A DNA stretch of 60,000 bases, taken from NCBI RefSeq assembly GCF_964355755.1, contig NC_092674.1:2983001-3043000 (forward strand), given 5' to 3'. Under the pieces are notes generated by a model that was not told the origin of the DNA, ran no database searches, and saw only the letters and a list, made by a program, of their open reading frames with translations. This stretch comes from Antedon mediterranea (Eukaryota > Echinodermata > Crinoidea > Comatulida > Antedonidae). Shown piece by piece: positions 37,501 to 52,500 of this stretch; position 1 is the stretch's first letter, and each line of letters opens with the position of its first letter. The position numbers and the translations under genes are program-made.

Positions 37501-40500
37501 TTATATTTCTGTTTGATAAACCACATCGTTTTATTTGACTTTGCGTGGACCTCGTGCGAAGAGGCCAACAAGACCAACCACTGAAAAAAATAATCCCTAC
37601 CATAAATATCAGTGTTTACCATTTTCCTTACGGGGGGGGATTCAGTTCTCCGCTTATTACTAAATTACCGTCGCCCAGACAATGTGCATGGTATGCATGT
37701 ATTAGCGCGTTAATTAATGATTGGATAACCCCTGCAGTGGACTGTTCCATTTTCTGAACTAGTCTTCGCCGCACACGAGGCATGTCGAAAAATGTCGCCT
37801 CTCATGGAATATTTGCTTCGAAACGTCAATTTTACCGATTTATTAAATTATTTAATAAGTGGAATATTTATAAATCTACTATATAAAGCAAGTACGTTAG
37901 GAAGAAATGTACCGAAGAAATTTAAGAAGCTTTGATTTTGCTATGCAGCGGCCGTAAGCCATTCTATGTAGGCGGCCGAAACGCGCTTTGGCCTGTGTTG
38001 CCGTTGTATGTCTACGCTGTTTCTAGGCCTAAATTTTATTCCGTATATTTCAATTCAAAGTGCAACTTTCGGTTAGAATAATCGAAAGGGAAATAAAATT
38101 AAACATGTTACAATTATACCATTGAGGTAATTACTTTGTTAAATAAAAAATTTCTTCCCGATATTTCTTAGGCAGAATTTAGCGTCAGGCTTTTATTTAG
38201 ACCTTAGTTAGCAGCTAGGGGCCTATATAACTTAACTTGTAGTAGGCGCGGCCGAGTCTACGTTCGGCCCGGCGCTCCAAATGGAATCGAACACATAATA
38301 AGCACGGGCTTAATTCTTATTTTTGGCGGTTCGAAAATCAATTAAAATAATATATGATTATAAATATAACTTTAAATACTAGAATTATTAAACAAATGTA
38401 TACTTACGAAAAATAATATTTGATGAAAAGAAACAATACCCACACAGTGTTTTAACGCAAAATTTTTTTTTTTCACATTTTAACATTTTTTAACAATATT
38501 TTATGTTGTATTTCAGAATTACCTACCTGTCAATATAAATAACCTTACTAAAATACATATTACATTTTATGCAATGCAAAAAAAAAAGAAGTTAATTCAC
38601 ACATTGGTTCAAAAGTTATGAATCATTTAAAGACAGGAACTTTTTGGGCATTTTTGAGACATTGGGAAAATCACGCGTAAAAAGCCCTCGGACGAATTTT
38701 GTAGGGCGATATCTAAAAAAAAAAATGTCGAGGACACCCAAAAAAAATTTTTTCTTGTACAACTCTGTTGTATCTATGGGTTTGGAAAAAATAAGAACTT
38801 TAAAATTATTAGTATAAAAGTTATAACCCTTCAAAAATGGGTTCAAATATAATTAGAAAAAGTGCAATTTTTCAAGCAAAAATCACTGTTTTTTGGGCAC
38901 TTTAACGGACCATAACTTTTGAATGGATAATCCGATTTCAATCATTTAAATTGCAAAAGTTTATGTTCAGTAAGTTCCTTCTGATTAACTGAAAGAAAAA
39001 GTACCATCATTAATTTGAATTTTTACATTGGGATACCTAGTTATAATTAATAACAATTACTATTGATTTAAACATTGATTTTAGAAAAAGGAGAGAAATT
39101 TATTAAATTTTATTATTTACTAAATTTCTAAAAATATGTATGTCGATGTTGAAACAAATTTCTATTACAAAAGAAAATTACCAAAAAAATGGCTTTAATG
39201 TTGAATAAAGTTGATTTAATTTTTATCCCTATTTTATACTGTATTCATATTTTTTAATTCATTTTAATATACCATAGTAAATTAAAATTTTGCTTTATAT
39301 TATCACCCACGGGGCCACATCATCTCTAACTGAAACATTAGGTTACAAACATTAATGTGTACATGAATGTTGAAGCTGGTAAATAATATGGTTGAAAAGG
39401 ATGGTGACTCATTAAGTAATTAATTTTTAATTATGTGGAAATTAAACAAAATGTCAGAGTCCTTGTTATTGTATTAAAATTACGGTTTACTTCAATATCC
39501 TGTTTGTCTGTTTGTCCTTTGTAAAATTATATAAGAAATATGAAATTATGTACACCATCAGTTTGAATGCCTACAGTAGTACCCATTACTAAATTTTTCA
39601 GGGGAACTGGGAATGCATTACAGAATTATATTGCCTAAAAGTAACTATCATTTAGATAATATTGATCATAAATTGGATATACCATTATTGTCTTTAGAGG
39701 GGTGTAATTTCAAAGTTATTTTCTATTCTCTATAGGGCAATGGCAATGTTGGTTTATCCATGTAAGATAGGCTAGAATAGACGGTAAAATAGAGGAATTT
39801 TAAGTGATTTTATTGTAAAACTAAAACCATTTGTTCTATTGGTAAATAACCATATAAGGAAGAACTTTACTTTTTCAAGTGCAAAATGTTCAAAGTTATT
39901 TACGGCTTACATGCTTCATTTACAGGCCACTTCAAAACTCTCTTCTTTAAAATAAATCCAAAATACATTTGAAAGCCAGTTTATTGAACAAACAAATCTA
40001 GCACATGTCACAACACTACTTGAAATAATAGTAAAGTTATACTCACCGGCACATCGTCTTGCGAGTAAAATTGAAGTCCGAAATAATCACTTTCCAGCAG
40101 ATTGAGACTCTGACAACATGCTTCTAGCAAGTCTACACCAAGCGCATGTGACTAAGGAGAGAAAGCAAAGATATGTGTTACAAAATAGTCTTTTATTGTG
40201 TTATTTGTAACCGGTATTAATAGTGTTATAGGGTCATTCCATCTCAGATCACCCAATGAGTTAAACCCTACCTCTTCCAATTTTGATGAAATTTGGTATA
40301 TGGGTGATTCATAGCAATTAAAGCCAAAATTTCAAATTTTAACTTTATCGGACCAACGGTTTTCAAGATATCGCAATTTCAATTTTCGGTTTTTACGCAA
40401 AAAAGGGCGCGTCCGCCACGTTTCAAAGAGCTGTATCTCGGGAACTATAGGTTCGATTTTAAAAGCAAAGGTATTTTTGTAAAGGGGAGACCATAAGGAA

Positions 40501-43500
40501 TCTAAATATACTAATTGTGTGTGTTTTATGTTAATTTTAAGTTGAATAAAACTTTGACATATATTTTGACCTTGAAATTGACCCCGTGGAACACGCCCGT
40601 TTTGTTGGTGACTATCATGAAAAATGTAGCCCTACGTGTCAACTACAACATATAAAAAAATTGGAGGGTTTTTTTTCTTTGTTTCCATGAAATTACAATT
40701 TGAAGTTGACATACCTCTTCCTTTTAGTGTATTTTTGGTGTCTGTCCATGCATTACTTCAATGTCAATTTGATGGATTCCAAAATTAATTTTATTTACAA
40801 ACTAAATATTATTATAATGTTACAATTGTCTATGTCTGGCCTTTACTCCTTGTCATCTGGACAATTCAAACAGTATTTAGAAATGTTGTGGCGATCATTT
40901 TGGGAAATACTGTAATTCCTAGTCGAAGAGGATTTTATAAACGGAGAGGCTATAATACAATGTACATTTGATTCAGGAATCCAACAACAGTCTTCTTTGG
41001 ACGGCCAATAAAAGGTTTTCGCTGGCCTTATGAGGATGCATAAATTTAATTTGAAAATCCCCAAACTCTTCTGAGAGTGAGACATCCACCACCAAACCAA
41101 TCCATGGGACACCATCATAACTACAGCACACAAAATTCTGAAGTCTAATAATGGTGGGTTGTGTATCAGCAACAATTTCATTTTCATCACTGAAAGATTC
41201 TTGAATCACTACCACATCCGGAGGGTTTATCTGGGTACTAAGTTTGTAGACCTGCATCTGTGCCAGAGAAACGGGAACAAAGCGATGATATTGTAATGTA
41301 CCCTTGATGGTCTGGGCGAGGTTGAATCTCGGCTTTATTTCTTTTTCTACAGTAGATACCTCATCTATTCCCACATGAAAAAAGTTGATGCCTGGAATGT
41401 CCATATGAGCGAGTCATATGGCCGAGCGGTTAAGGCAGGGGCGCCGTTTACCGTACCTAAAAGACAACAACATCGACAAGGGTTCGAGGCCGACTCGCTC
41501 CTCTCTTCAAGTCTTCTCGGATAAGGACTATAAACCATAGTCCAGTGTACACAGTTATAACATGTGTGTACTTTAAAGGACCCAGTTCATTATTCGAAAA
41601 AGAGTAGGGGGTTACCCCGGTGAACTGGTTCACACAATAGCCCCTGTATCAGGGGGATTACCACCTATCTGATAGGACAGTGACTAATTCACTATTGATA
41701 ATCCTTGGCCATATTGCCTAAAGACATAAAATAGAAATAAAAAATTACACAGTAGTCGAACATACTGAGAGATGTGATAATATGACATTCAGTCAAACGC
41801 TGTAAGCTTCTCTTAGTGACAAGCCTCTTAACTGTTCCACCTATGCCATCACACGCACTCTTGCCATGTAATGTAGCGAAAAAATTCCACTCGGCGTCTA
41901 AACCAAAATCTTCCTGGTGGTGGCAAAGGTTAATAAAGTTATATTTGTTTTTGTATTGGCCGCCACATCCATCTGTGAAATAATGAACTTTTTTCATGGT
42001 TGGTAGTTTTGTTTTTATATAGGGGATGACAACCTTTAAAAAGGCATATACAGTAACTTATTATGCATATGTTAATGTGCATAATAACATAGTAAGGACA
42101 CTATGTGTCAAAATTGATTTGAAAAGTATGTGAGTTACCCAGTATTTCTCATATCAAAATACATCTACTGTTTAAGTGGGCCTGATGAGAAAGCGTAACA
42201 ATAAGACACCTTAACAGTTAGTGTTCACACTGTGTATAAGTATAACAACACCAAAAATACACTAAAAGGAAGAGGTATGTCAACTTCAAATTGTAATTTC
42301 ATGGAAACAAAGAAAAAAATCCCTCCAATTTTTTTATATGTTGTAGTTGACACGTAGGGCTACATTTTTCGTGATAGTCACCAACAAATCGGGCGTGTTC
42401 CACGGGGTCAATTTCAAGGTCAAAATATATGTCAAAGTTTTATTCAACTTAAAATTAACATAAAACACACACAATTAGTATATTTAGGTTCCTTATGGTC
42501 TCCCCTTTACAAAAATACCTTTGTTTTTAAAATCGAACCTATAGTTCCCGAGATACAGCTCTTTGAAACGTGGCGGACGCGCCCTTTGAAATTGCGATAT
42601 CTCGACAACCGTTGGTCCGATAAAGTTAAAATTTGAAATTTTGGCTTTAATTGCTATGAATCACCCATATACCAAATTTCATCAAAATTGGAAGAGGTAC
42701 TGTAGGGTTTAAAATTCCATTTTTTTTGGGTCACGAACTGAGATGGAATGACCCTATACTACGTGTGTTGTCTTGCTAATTAATGAAAAAGAGAAAATAA
42801 TGTGTTGGAAAAACAAGTCTTTATTTTAGTTACATATACTCGACACTTTAGCAACAATGTTGCTCAATGCTTTGTACGTGTTATCGTGGTAATAACAAAA
42901 AGAAGAAAAATAATGTGTTTTAAAATCTGTTTAGCAGCTATTTCTACAGTATTGTATCAGTTTAAAATGATGTATGTGTGTTATGTGTTTGCTAATGAAA
43001 TAAAAGAGTATCATAAATTATTAATGATAATCCATATTTGTAGACTTGGCATAAAAAAAGATTATTTCTTCTATTGTCTAGTAGTAGTAGAGATTATTTA
43101 AAATTTTACTAGAAATGTTCAACACAATTTAAAATGAATTTGTAATTTTTACAATGTGAAAACAGAGTGATTTAAGTTCCACTGGGTCTTTCACTAAATA
43201 AATAGTTGATAATAAATTATTTTATACAGATTGCATACAATAAGGGAATGTATTGTAATAACAACAATGCTTAACACAAATTAGATGGAAAACAAAAATA
43301 AGAATTAAAAAAATTGAACAAAAATCTTCCTTTAAATCTCAGTACAAGTGCCTTGAATTGGTCACAGACTTTATACATATTGAGTCGAACACTGTATTTT
43401 TGGCAAAACAATTTCAACAAAATCTATTCATAGGCAAAACAAAATACATAAATTTGCAAAAATAAAATAATTCGAACAATATACTACACAACACACATGT

Positions 43501-46500
43501 CGCAATCAGCATTACAAAACAATTTGGCTACAGGCATGTAAAAAAATATTGCATTGTTTATTGGACTTGCGCAAGTAATTTGTTGAGGGTATCCCTTAAC
43601 ATTTTTTTTCTAGAACAATACAAGCATATCCCTTAAAACCTAGCTTTGCAAACCATCCCCCCTGTGTTTTGCTCATCCTAAAATAACCAAGCTGGATACC
43701 ATGGTTTAATTCCCAACAATTCACACTCAATTATTTCTATATGAAAACAATAGTTAACTCATAAATAAATGAAAATGAAATTTTAAATGTAAGACTATGA
43801 GCTGAATAATCAATAGAAAACTCATAAAAAGAAATTATACTTATAAATAGATAATCATAAAATGCATTTGAAGGAATATTGATTAATAATTTTTTTTTAA
43901 ATAATTATTTTTTAAGAATATTCACAAATAATAATCTATTGATAAGATTAAACTATTTTTAGTTTTAGGAATCATTAGTTTTTGCTTATTTTTCAAACCC
44001 TATGTAAATTTGTGTTGAAATATGAATTGAACGTAAATATGAATATTTAATGAGCGTCGTAAAGAAAGGATTTGGGTCACATATCCTGGTAAACAAAATT
44101 ATTTATTACTAGGCTGTACGATAATTGAAAACTGTATAATTGAAATTATATAGGTCAACACAAATAACAAGGTCGCAAAGACTGGATTATTGTCACTATG
44201 CATAATAGACAAGAATAAAAGGTTACATGTTTATGCAATTTTAATAATCAATAGATTACATATTAATTTATGCAATAATAATAATACAGGAATAATACAA
44301 TGTACTTTGGACGTCATCTTTATATTTGCGACTTCTGTAATGTTCCACATTTTTCAATCTGATTACAAAATACAGAAGATTTTCAAAAATGTGGGCTAGC
44401 AGAAGGCTGTTATTAAAAGACATTTGAGGATCCAAGATTTTGAAATTGGAAAAAAAGAAGAGGGGAAGGTGGGTGTGGTTGGTTAAAATGTGAAATTAAG
44501 AGCTGAACTTCTAACCCTAATCTTTTGCATTGTAATTTCTATAAATTTATTAGAGGGGAGGGCTAAGCTGTTATTGTAGAATAAAGGGTGGCCTAACAAA
44601 GTGTCCACTGAATATGTTACAGTACCTAAGTGTTCCTAAAACATATTTCCGCTTTCCATATATTTTTGTTCGTTTCACAGCATTCCAAAGTGGGGACTAG
44701 TACAGTAGTACTACTATACAATGTTCTTGATCTAAAATTCTTTTGTTTTCGTTTTATCTACTGTCTTATTCATAATGGATGAATGAGAATTAAAATGAGT
44801 CACAGAATGGTTCAAGCAACGAGTGATTCATCATTAAAGACAATGGCGGTCTAATTTGTAAATTAAAAGTTTAATGAACTCAGGCCTGCAATCAACTTTG
44901 TTTATACAGTACTATGGATTCATCAAATATAGAAAAGTATTAATAAACAAGCCTAGAGGCATCATACATTATTAAAACTATAGACTACTACTATACAATT
45001 TACAGGATGTTTTATTTATATTTATATATTATAAAGATGTATATATCATTACTGCAATTTAGCTCTTTATGCTGCAATAGTCATAATATTTTTTTTTATT
45101 TATTTAAATAATCAAATTAATTATATTTCAGTATATCACCGGGCGGTTTAGAATTTATGTTCTGTGCCTGTTGTGTTTATACAGTACACACAATAATTCA
45201 ACGTTTTGATAAATTTATCTATCAGTTTTCACATATTTTCTATCTAAAGTATAAACTAAGTCTATCATCATACCCTCATAAATTACTGTAAATCCTGACT
45301 AAATATCAATGATACACTGTAGTACAGGTACAGTATTTATCTTGTTTATGCAATCAAACTATAGCTTTCCTACTCTTTTCATCCTATTTTTAGCAAGGCA
45401 TGAACTTCGTGTCAAAATAAAAAGGTCACCAATACAACAACTAAATTAGTAATATATTATAAACCTGTCAACACGATCATTAAGGATTTCATCTTAAAGC
45501 CCTTTATGTTCACATTCCTTTAACGTTCGTGATTTTTGTGAAATGGCGAAAATTACAGGTGTGCAAAGATAAAGATTTAAAGATTTTGTATACAGTGGAT
45601 AATTCATAAATAAGTAATTAAAGAACTTAGTTAAGTGAATATAAGTACTGTAATGTTTAGAATTATGTTAGTCCCTACTGTATGTTAGTCATATGGATTA
45701 ATTTTCATTTAAGTAAATGGTTAAAGGCACTACTGTACATTATTCAGTAAAATATAATATACAGTAGTAAGTTACAGTAGTAGGACAGGTAATAGTTAGT
45801 ATTGGTTAATTTTTTTTTTAATCTCTAAATCTTTTCTCAATATTCAATTACAATTGAAATTAATGCAATGTTTTTTTTAAACTCGATATTGCTGGATTTT
45901 ATACAAATAGCATTTATTTATTTATTTATTTCATAATCTCGTTCAACAGCGGGAAACTTATTGCCTTACAGAATGGAATAATATATATTATATATATATT
46001 AAGACCTATACAATACAAAGTTACCAAACTCTTATACCCATTTAAGTACAGACTCAGTGTGTACAAGATTAATGTCCTTTTTACACACACTTAGCCTAAA
46101 GGTAAGATGCCAACACTTTCACTATATAACCATATTGTAACCTCTAGGTCAAAGGTTACAAGTATAAAGTTAAATCTTAAATTACTGTCAGTGTCCAGTT
46201 GAAAAAGTATTAATATCAGATATTGATTTTGACAACTAATTCTTCAGCTTGAATTGGTTCAATTAAAAACGGCTGTAATAGTATTATAATTTATAACAAG
46301 CTCTTAATTTACACCAATTAAAACATAATTCAATGACCATTCGATATTAAGCCTGAGTGATAGACATAGCTGTTCAGAGCGACAGCTCTACAGTACACTA
46401 TGTGGTAGATCACAAGCAGTACTGTACAGTATCACTCCAGCAAGAAATTTCTTTTGGTCATATAAAATTGCACCGCAATTCAGAATGTTTTGTCCAGGGG

Positions 46501-49500
46501 TGGTGGATCCAGCATTATATAGATTAGGGGGAGGGCTACAGTAAAACGATCTGCAGGTTGCAGAAAAATTAAAATACTGTAGTCATTATTTTATTTTAAA
46601 AAGACATGGCTGTTAAATGTTAGGGTGGGAGGGGGGGAGGAAGAGAGGCCTAAAGCCTGTTCAGCTCTTGTCTAAATTTGCGCCTGTTGTCTAGTTGCCT
46701 TTACTACTGTAGTTCCCTTAACTTGTACTAAAACAAAGGGAATTATAAGGGTTAGATTCCTTGTGGTATGTCAATGGTTTCATTCAATTGTTTTATCCCA
46801 TCACGTGACTAGGTTGAAATTAAATGTTATTGGTTGTTCCATCTTACAGGAACATGATACTGTACTGTAATATAATATTGGCAAGCTATGTTACATTATA
46901 CTTCAAGATGTGTAATTTATGGATCACAAACTTTAATCAATTAACAATGTTCTAGAACTGATATTAGCCATACAGAATTTAACTAAACAAAATAACATTA
47001 TCTTACTGGTGATGTTTAGCCATCTTCACAGTGTACTGTCAGTGTCATATAGTATAATCATACTACTGTATATTAATATATGTTACATGTACGACATCAA
47101 ATAACAAAATAAATAAAACAGCCAAATTATCGCAAAATCAATTTGATCAACTGTAACATGTTCATATTATTTCTCATTACAATCTCAATTGATACTGTAG
47201 AACAATTTATCAACACAATATCATTGTAATAATAATAGATAGAATAGATTTTAATTCACATTGTAACATAATTTCCTAATATCACAGGGTTTATTGCAGG
47301 TCAGAATGATATGAATTTAGTATTGTGAAATAATTAATATCAGATGAATTATACTTTTATTTATTATTATTTTTTTATTTAATTTAATACTAACGCTCTG
47401 TCTACACTATCAAACTAGTTTGACAGAAAAATGCGATGCGCATGATGTCATATCACTACCATTTTTGGGCACATCACACTTTTTTATCAAACTAGTTTGG
47501 TAGTGTAGACAGAGCTTTATACTTTAATAAATTTGAGGCATTTCCTAAATTATTTCTCAATAGTGTTGTTTGTTGGTCAGACAGGTATGAGTTGAGCAAT
47601 ATCCATAGTAAGTTTTTTTAATTAATTTTTAGCACCTTAGTACTGAGCCAGTTCAGACTGTCAAAATATTCAAGTTCATGCTACAAATACTCATTTAAAC
47701 TATAGTAATTACTTTTCTCACATTTCAGGATTAAGGCGAAATCTTAATAATCCCAAGAGATTTCATGTTTACAGATGCATGAACCAATCAGCAAATGAAT
47801 AAATTCCTAATCACCACATTCATCAAGCCATACAAATGTCAAAATAGTTTACCAACAACCCATGGATATCAAATGATGTACTGTAGAATCATTTCATTTA
47901 TTTGACATACTATTATGTATAGGAACATATGCCTACTACTGTAACTGTATGTTTTGTTTTAAGCGTGGTTCCCACTAGCGACGCAACACAAGGACGTAAC
48001 GCAACGCAAGTGAATTGACCAATCACAAGCGATGGCTTATTCGCTTGTGATTGCTAACTGTCTATAACTTCACTTGTCATTGGTTAAAACGCTTGCGTTG
48101 CGTTTACGTCCTTGCGTTACGTTCTAGTGGGAACCAAGCTTAAAACTATTACCACCACCACACCAAGCTGCACTTTTGTATTTTCTATTCTATTTAATCA
48201 TTACAAAGGACCTGATGGATATTGTAGTAGTGTCTACCAACACTGTGCTCACAATGTTTTGATCATTAATCATATAGTACGGTATGCCAAATTGAAAATA
48301 CCTAACAAATGAATGAACAAGACTAACAACGTGATAGCCAGATAGTCATGGGCCTTTGATACAGGCTTAAATCTCTGTCTGCACTATCAAACTAGTTTGA
48401 CAAAAAAAGTGTAATGTGTCCAAACATGGTGGTGATATGCTCAAATATGGTAGTGATAATATGACATCATCATGTCCATATTGGGCACACCATAATGAAA
48501 GCAGAAGTTCAACATTATCAAAAGGATTTCAGTTTCAACATATAAACGCTGGGAATCTGCAAATCTTGACATCTTTAGGTAAGAATAAAGATCATAATTA
48601 AGGACTTTTATTTTTTATAAAGGTCGGACTATCATCAGAAAAAAAGTTTAAAAATGACAAATTTTCTGAGAATCCGGTTTTAGTTGCTTAAAATGTCATC
48701 CTGACCTTTGATTCTTAAAAATAACCAATATTATAAAAGTACAGACTACTTGTAAATCAAGTTATTACAGTCTCTCTACTACTAATTGATCAAGTTGATT
48801 TCACGCCAAGCTTAATCAACAAGACTGCTATGAATAGGTCAGCCTCAGAGGAGACGATAGAAATATATATTTCACATTACATACATATTATTAGCCTACT
48901 AAATTTAGTAAGTCAAAAGCAGCATTGCAAAACGTATTACATCCTTGACAGTAAAGAAACTTTTTTTATAGCTATTGCCAGTTTGTTTTGGTTGTCTAAA
49001 ACATTGATTTAATTTCATTTTTTAATAGCAATACCTGTAAGCATTCCATCACATTGTTATTAAAGATAATAATTAAAGCTGTCTTGTCTACACTATCAAA
49101 CTAGTTTGACAAAAAGTGTGAAGTGCCCAATTATGGTAGTGATATGACATTATCATGTCCATGGGTACCACATTTTTTTGTCACATAAAGTGTGATAGTG
49201 TACTGTAGACAACATTAGCTAACTGTAACTTCATGTGAACAATGATGTCACATGTACATGTAGTAATCAGTTGACTTAAAATAAATCGATTTTGTGTCTT
49301 GTAAATTTTGGCTTTTGGCCATTGCGACAATGACCTTCACAATCCTATTAGACAACTAGCCTATCATTTGCTCTGAATGTAATTTACAGTAAATTTATAA
49401 AACATTGGATGAAATCCAATAATAAGCCCTGTAAATTAAATTATGTGGCTAGTATGAATTCTGATCAGAGCTACTGTCAAGTTCTGTGGATGAACCAAAA

Positions 49501-52500
49501 ATAAAGTACTGCAAATTGTAATGTACTGTGAAATGCTTTATCAAATGTTAATACCGTACTGTAGGACAAGATGAGTATTCAAGTGCTAAAGTATAAGAAA
49601 TAGGGGGGGGGGGGGGGAGGTGTAAGCCTCATTAAATAGTGACAGTCTAACCCCTTTTAATTATTGAATAAGGTTTGAATAAATAATATTTTAGTAATGA
49701 TCATATTGTTTTTAGCAATACCTGGTATTCTACTGTATGAGTTCCACTTTACCTAGATAAATATACATGAGCCTGTTTTCTGCTACTGTAGGCATGAAGT
49801 ACTATAGATTACAAAATATACTGAAACCATCTTCATAGTGGTACAGTATGACACACAAATTCACAATGTGTAAAAAAAGATAACCTCTTATCAACCTGCA
49901 CTGTGCAGTTTACTTTTGGTACTGTACTGTGTATTATGTCAGGAAAATACAGTACTTTTAAAATCTCTTTACCGAGCAAAATAGGACAGAGACAATAGGA
50001 TGCATTACAAATCTACAGTAACCACCTAATCTTGTAAACTATCACCTCAATAATTTGGTGATTTTTCATAATAAAGTTTTATGCATTTTAAAACAATACA
50101 CTGACATACTGCACTTTAGCCTTGCGTAATACAAAGTGCTGTAATCACTATTATAATGATCTTTGTACACTAATGTTGAGCAATGATATTGTCAAGTGTT
50201 TTGCCTATGGCCGCTTTATGACTTACTTTACCTACTAAGCCTAAACAGCTGCTTTGTAATTATTGTGATTCAAGTTAGGTTGTAATGACGTCACAAATCA
50301 CAAAATTAAAGCCAAAAAATTATTGAGTGGGTGTTTAGAAACACAACCAGCACACCTACATTTATACTTAATGAGGTTGCTGACATATTTTACATTAAAA
50401 TAACAATACAGTATTATTATACATGATTATTATATTAACCCAGAAATAATAAAGAATATTCAGAACCAGATGAATTTATTTAAATAGCAATAAAGGAGTT
50501 ACCGCTTCGTCTATGTAGTCAACACTTGAGTAAAAACATTCTTTCTTTAATTTTAAATCATATTAAATATAATGTTTGGTTTGGGCGTCCCTGACACAAG
50601 CTTTGCTTCTTTGGTGACGCCACCATATTGGAAATAAATGTTGATTTAGATTGGTTTGATTGTTTGAATGTATTTAATTTATTGTTAATGGATACATTTA
50701 GTAGGTCTGCAGACATTCTACAACAAGCCCACAGCTACTGTAGGGCTACCATAGTACACCCAGTAAAACTCCTATCACTCTATACCCATTTGTAACAGAG
50801 AGAGCAAATTGCTCTGCAAGCCCTAATTCTTTGACATGAATCCATAAGGTGGAGTCTCCAAAGAGTTGGTTATAAGGAACATTATAACTCTACTTTGCCT
50901 ATTTCTCCTGATCTAAGCTGGGTTAATACCACCCTTGACAGCGTAATACATTACAACACTATCTACATCATTGAATGCCTATACAGTGTTATTATAGTGA
51001 ATCAGAGAAGCTGTCAATGGATAATAAAGCCAAGGTGACATTTTATTTAAAGATATGTTGTCCAACTGTAAAAATGAATTTGTTTAGTTGAATATGAAAT
51101 TTGAATTGTCACATAGTTATTCACCAAAAATTGCATTTGAAAAAAGTATTGTAAAAACTGTATTGTAAAGCAAAAAATAGTCAAATTTCAAGACTGGAAG
51201 ACAATGGGTTTGTACTTGCACACAAATTTGTATGGCAATGTCACAACCTTTTTGTTTATTGTATTTCATTATCTTTTGTATTGCATTGGGGTATTGCTAA
51301 ACACCGCAAACCCCCGCAAACCTCCAAAAAAACATAGCAAACCCCACCGAACCAACATAAAAGTGATTGAATAATGTAGTGTACAACCCACTGGGTATAT
51401 CAATGAAAAAAAAAAAATTAATTTCTACTGTTAACAACTTATTTTTGGGGTAAAACCTCATTTTTTGGTCAAAAATGATTGCTAAACCCCGCAAACCTCC
51501 AAAAAACCATAGCAAACCCCACCGAACAAACATAAAAGTGATTGAATAATGTAGTGTACGACCCACTGGGTATATAAATTATTAAATTTCTACTGTTAAC
51601 TACTTTTTTGGGGATAAAACATCATTTTTGGGTTAAAAATTAGCAATCATTTTTGACCAAAAAATAATGTTATACCCCAAAAATAATTAGTTAACAGTAG
51701 AAATTTAATATTTTTTTTACATGGATATACCCAGTGGGTTGTACACTACATGATTCAATCAGTTTTATGTTGGTTCGATGGGGTTTGCTATATTTTTTTG
51801 GAGGTTTGCGGGGTTTAGCAATCATTTTTGACCAAAAAATGATGTTTTACCCCAAAAATAAATTGTTAACAGTAGAAATTTAATTTTTTTTTTACATGGA
51901 TATACCCAGTGGGTTGTACACTACATGATTCAATCACTTTCATGTTGGTTCGATGGGGTTTGCTATGTTTTTTTGGAGGTTTGCGGGGTTTGCGGTGTTT
52001 AGCAATACCCATCATTTTTGCCCAAAAAATGATGTTTTACCCCAAAAATAATTAGTTAACAGTAAAAATGTATTATTGGTTATCCGCAACGAAGTTGCAG
52101 GATAACCTCTTGTGATTGTACGAAATCATCATCAACATCAACTTTTTATTTCTCTTCTTTCTTTCTGTATGATTTTTGTGGAACGCTTTTCTCGAAAACT
52201 TGCAAACATAACATTTTGTAACTTTCTCAACATATCGTCATGCACATGAAGATGTGCAGCGAAGCTTTTCATGATGTTTACAATTGCGCAACGTGACTTA
52301 CGTGCGATTTAACGATTTTGTCGTATTTAACATAGCTCGACAACCAAATAACATTTCAACTTGAAACTTTGCAAAAGTTTAATTTATATCATGCGCTAAC
52401 TTTCTGTACAAAAAAAATTGCGTGTTTTACACAAACTTACGCGCGCACGCGCATATAAAATTTCAAAATGCGCAAAATTAATTTATAATCAACTTTCTAC

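Larger units (their letters stand above)
40231..42754 (-). mobile_element. 2.5-kb DNA transposon with about 500-bp TIRs (degenerate)
   Basis: Terminal inverted repeats at 40231-40740 and 42249-42754 begin GGGTCATTCCATCTCAG and match over their whole length. The left copy has an extra stretch of about 27 bp near 40380-40406 compared with the right. The flanks are TATA on both sides (40227-40230, 42755-42758), a likely target duplication. Between the repeats lies a minus-strand transposase remnant, interrupted by a SINE. I cannot name the superfamily with confidence. It sits in intron 1, 80 bp from the exon 2 acceptor. Confidence 0.85.

Noticed and set aside
41407-41500. tRNA-Leu/Ser gene
   Set aside because: A and B boxes and the acceptor pair are present, but the anticodon arm does not fold and the segment continues into a SINE body with a target duplication.
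42802-43101. A 99-codon + strand open frame
   Set aside because: The composition is that of translated AT-rich DNA, with no domain, no splice partners and no similarity recognised.
51297-51566. Minus-strand open frame of 89 codons with repeated [12 protein letters not shown]-type peptides (also 53590-53793 and 55396-55614)
   Set aside because: It is generated by the units of the foldback element F, and the same peptide appears wherever a unit occurs.
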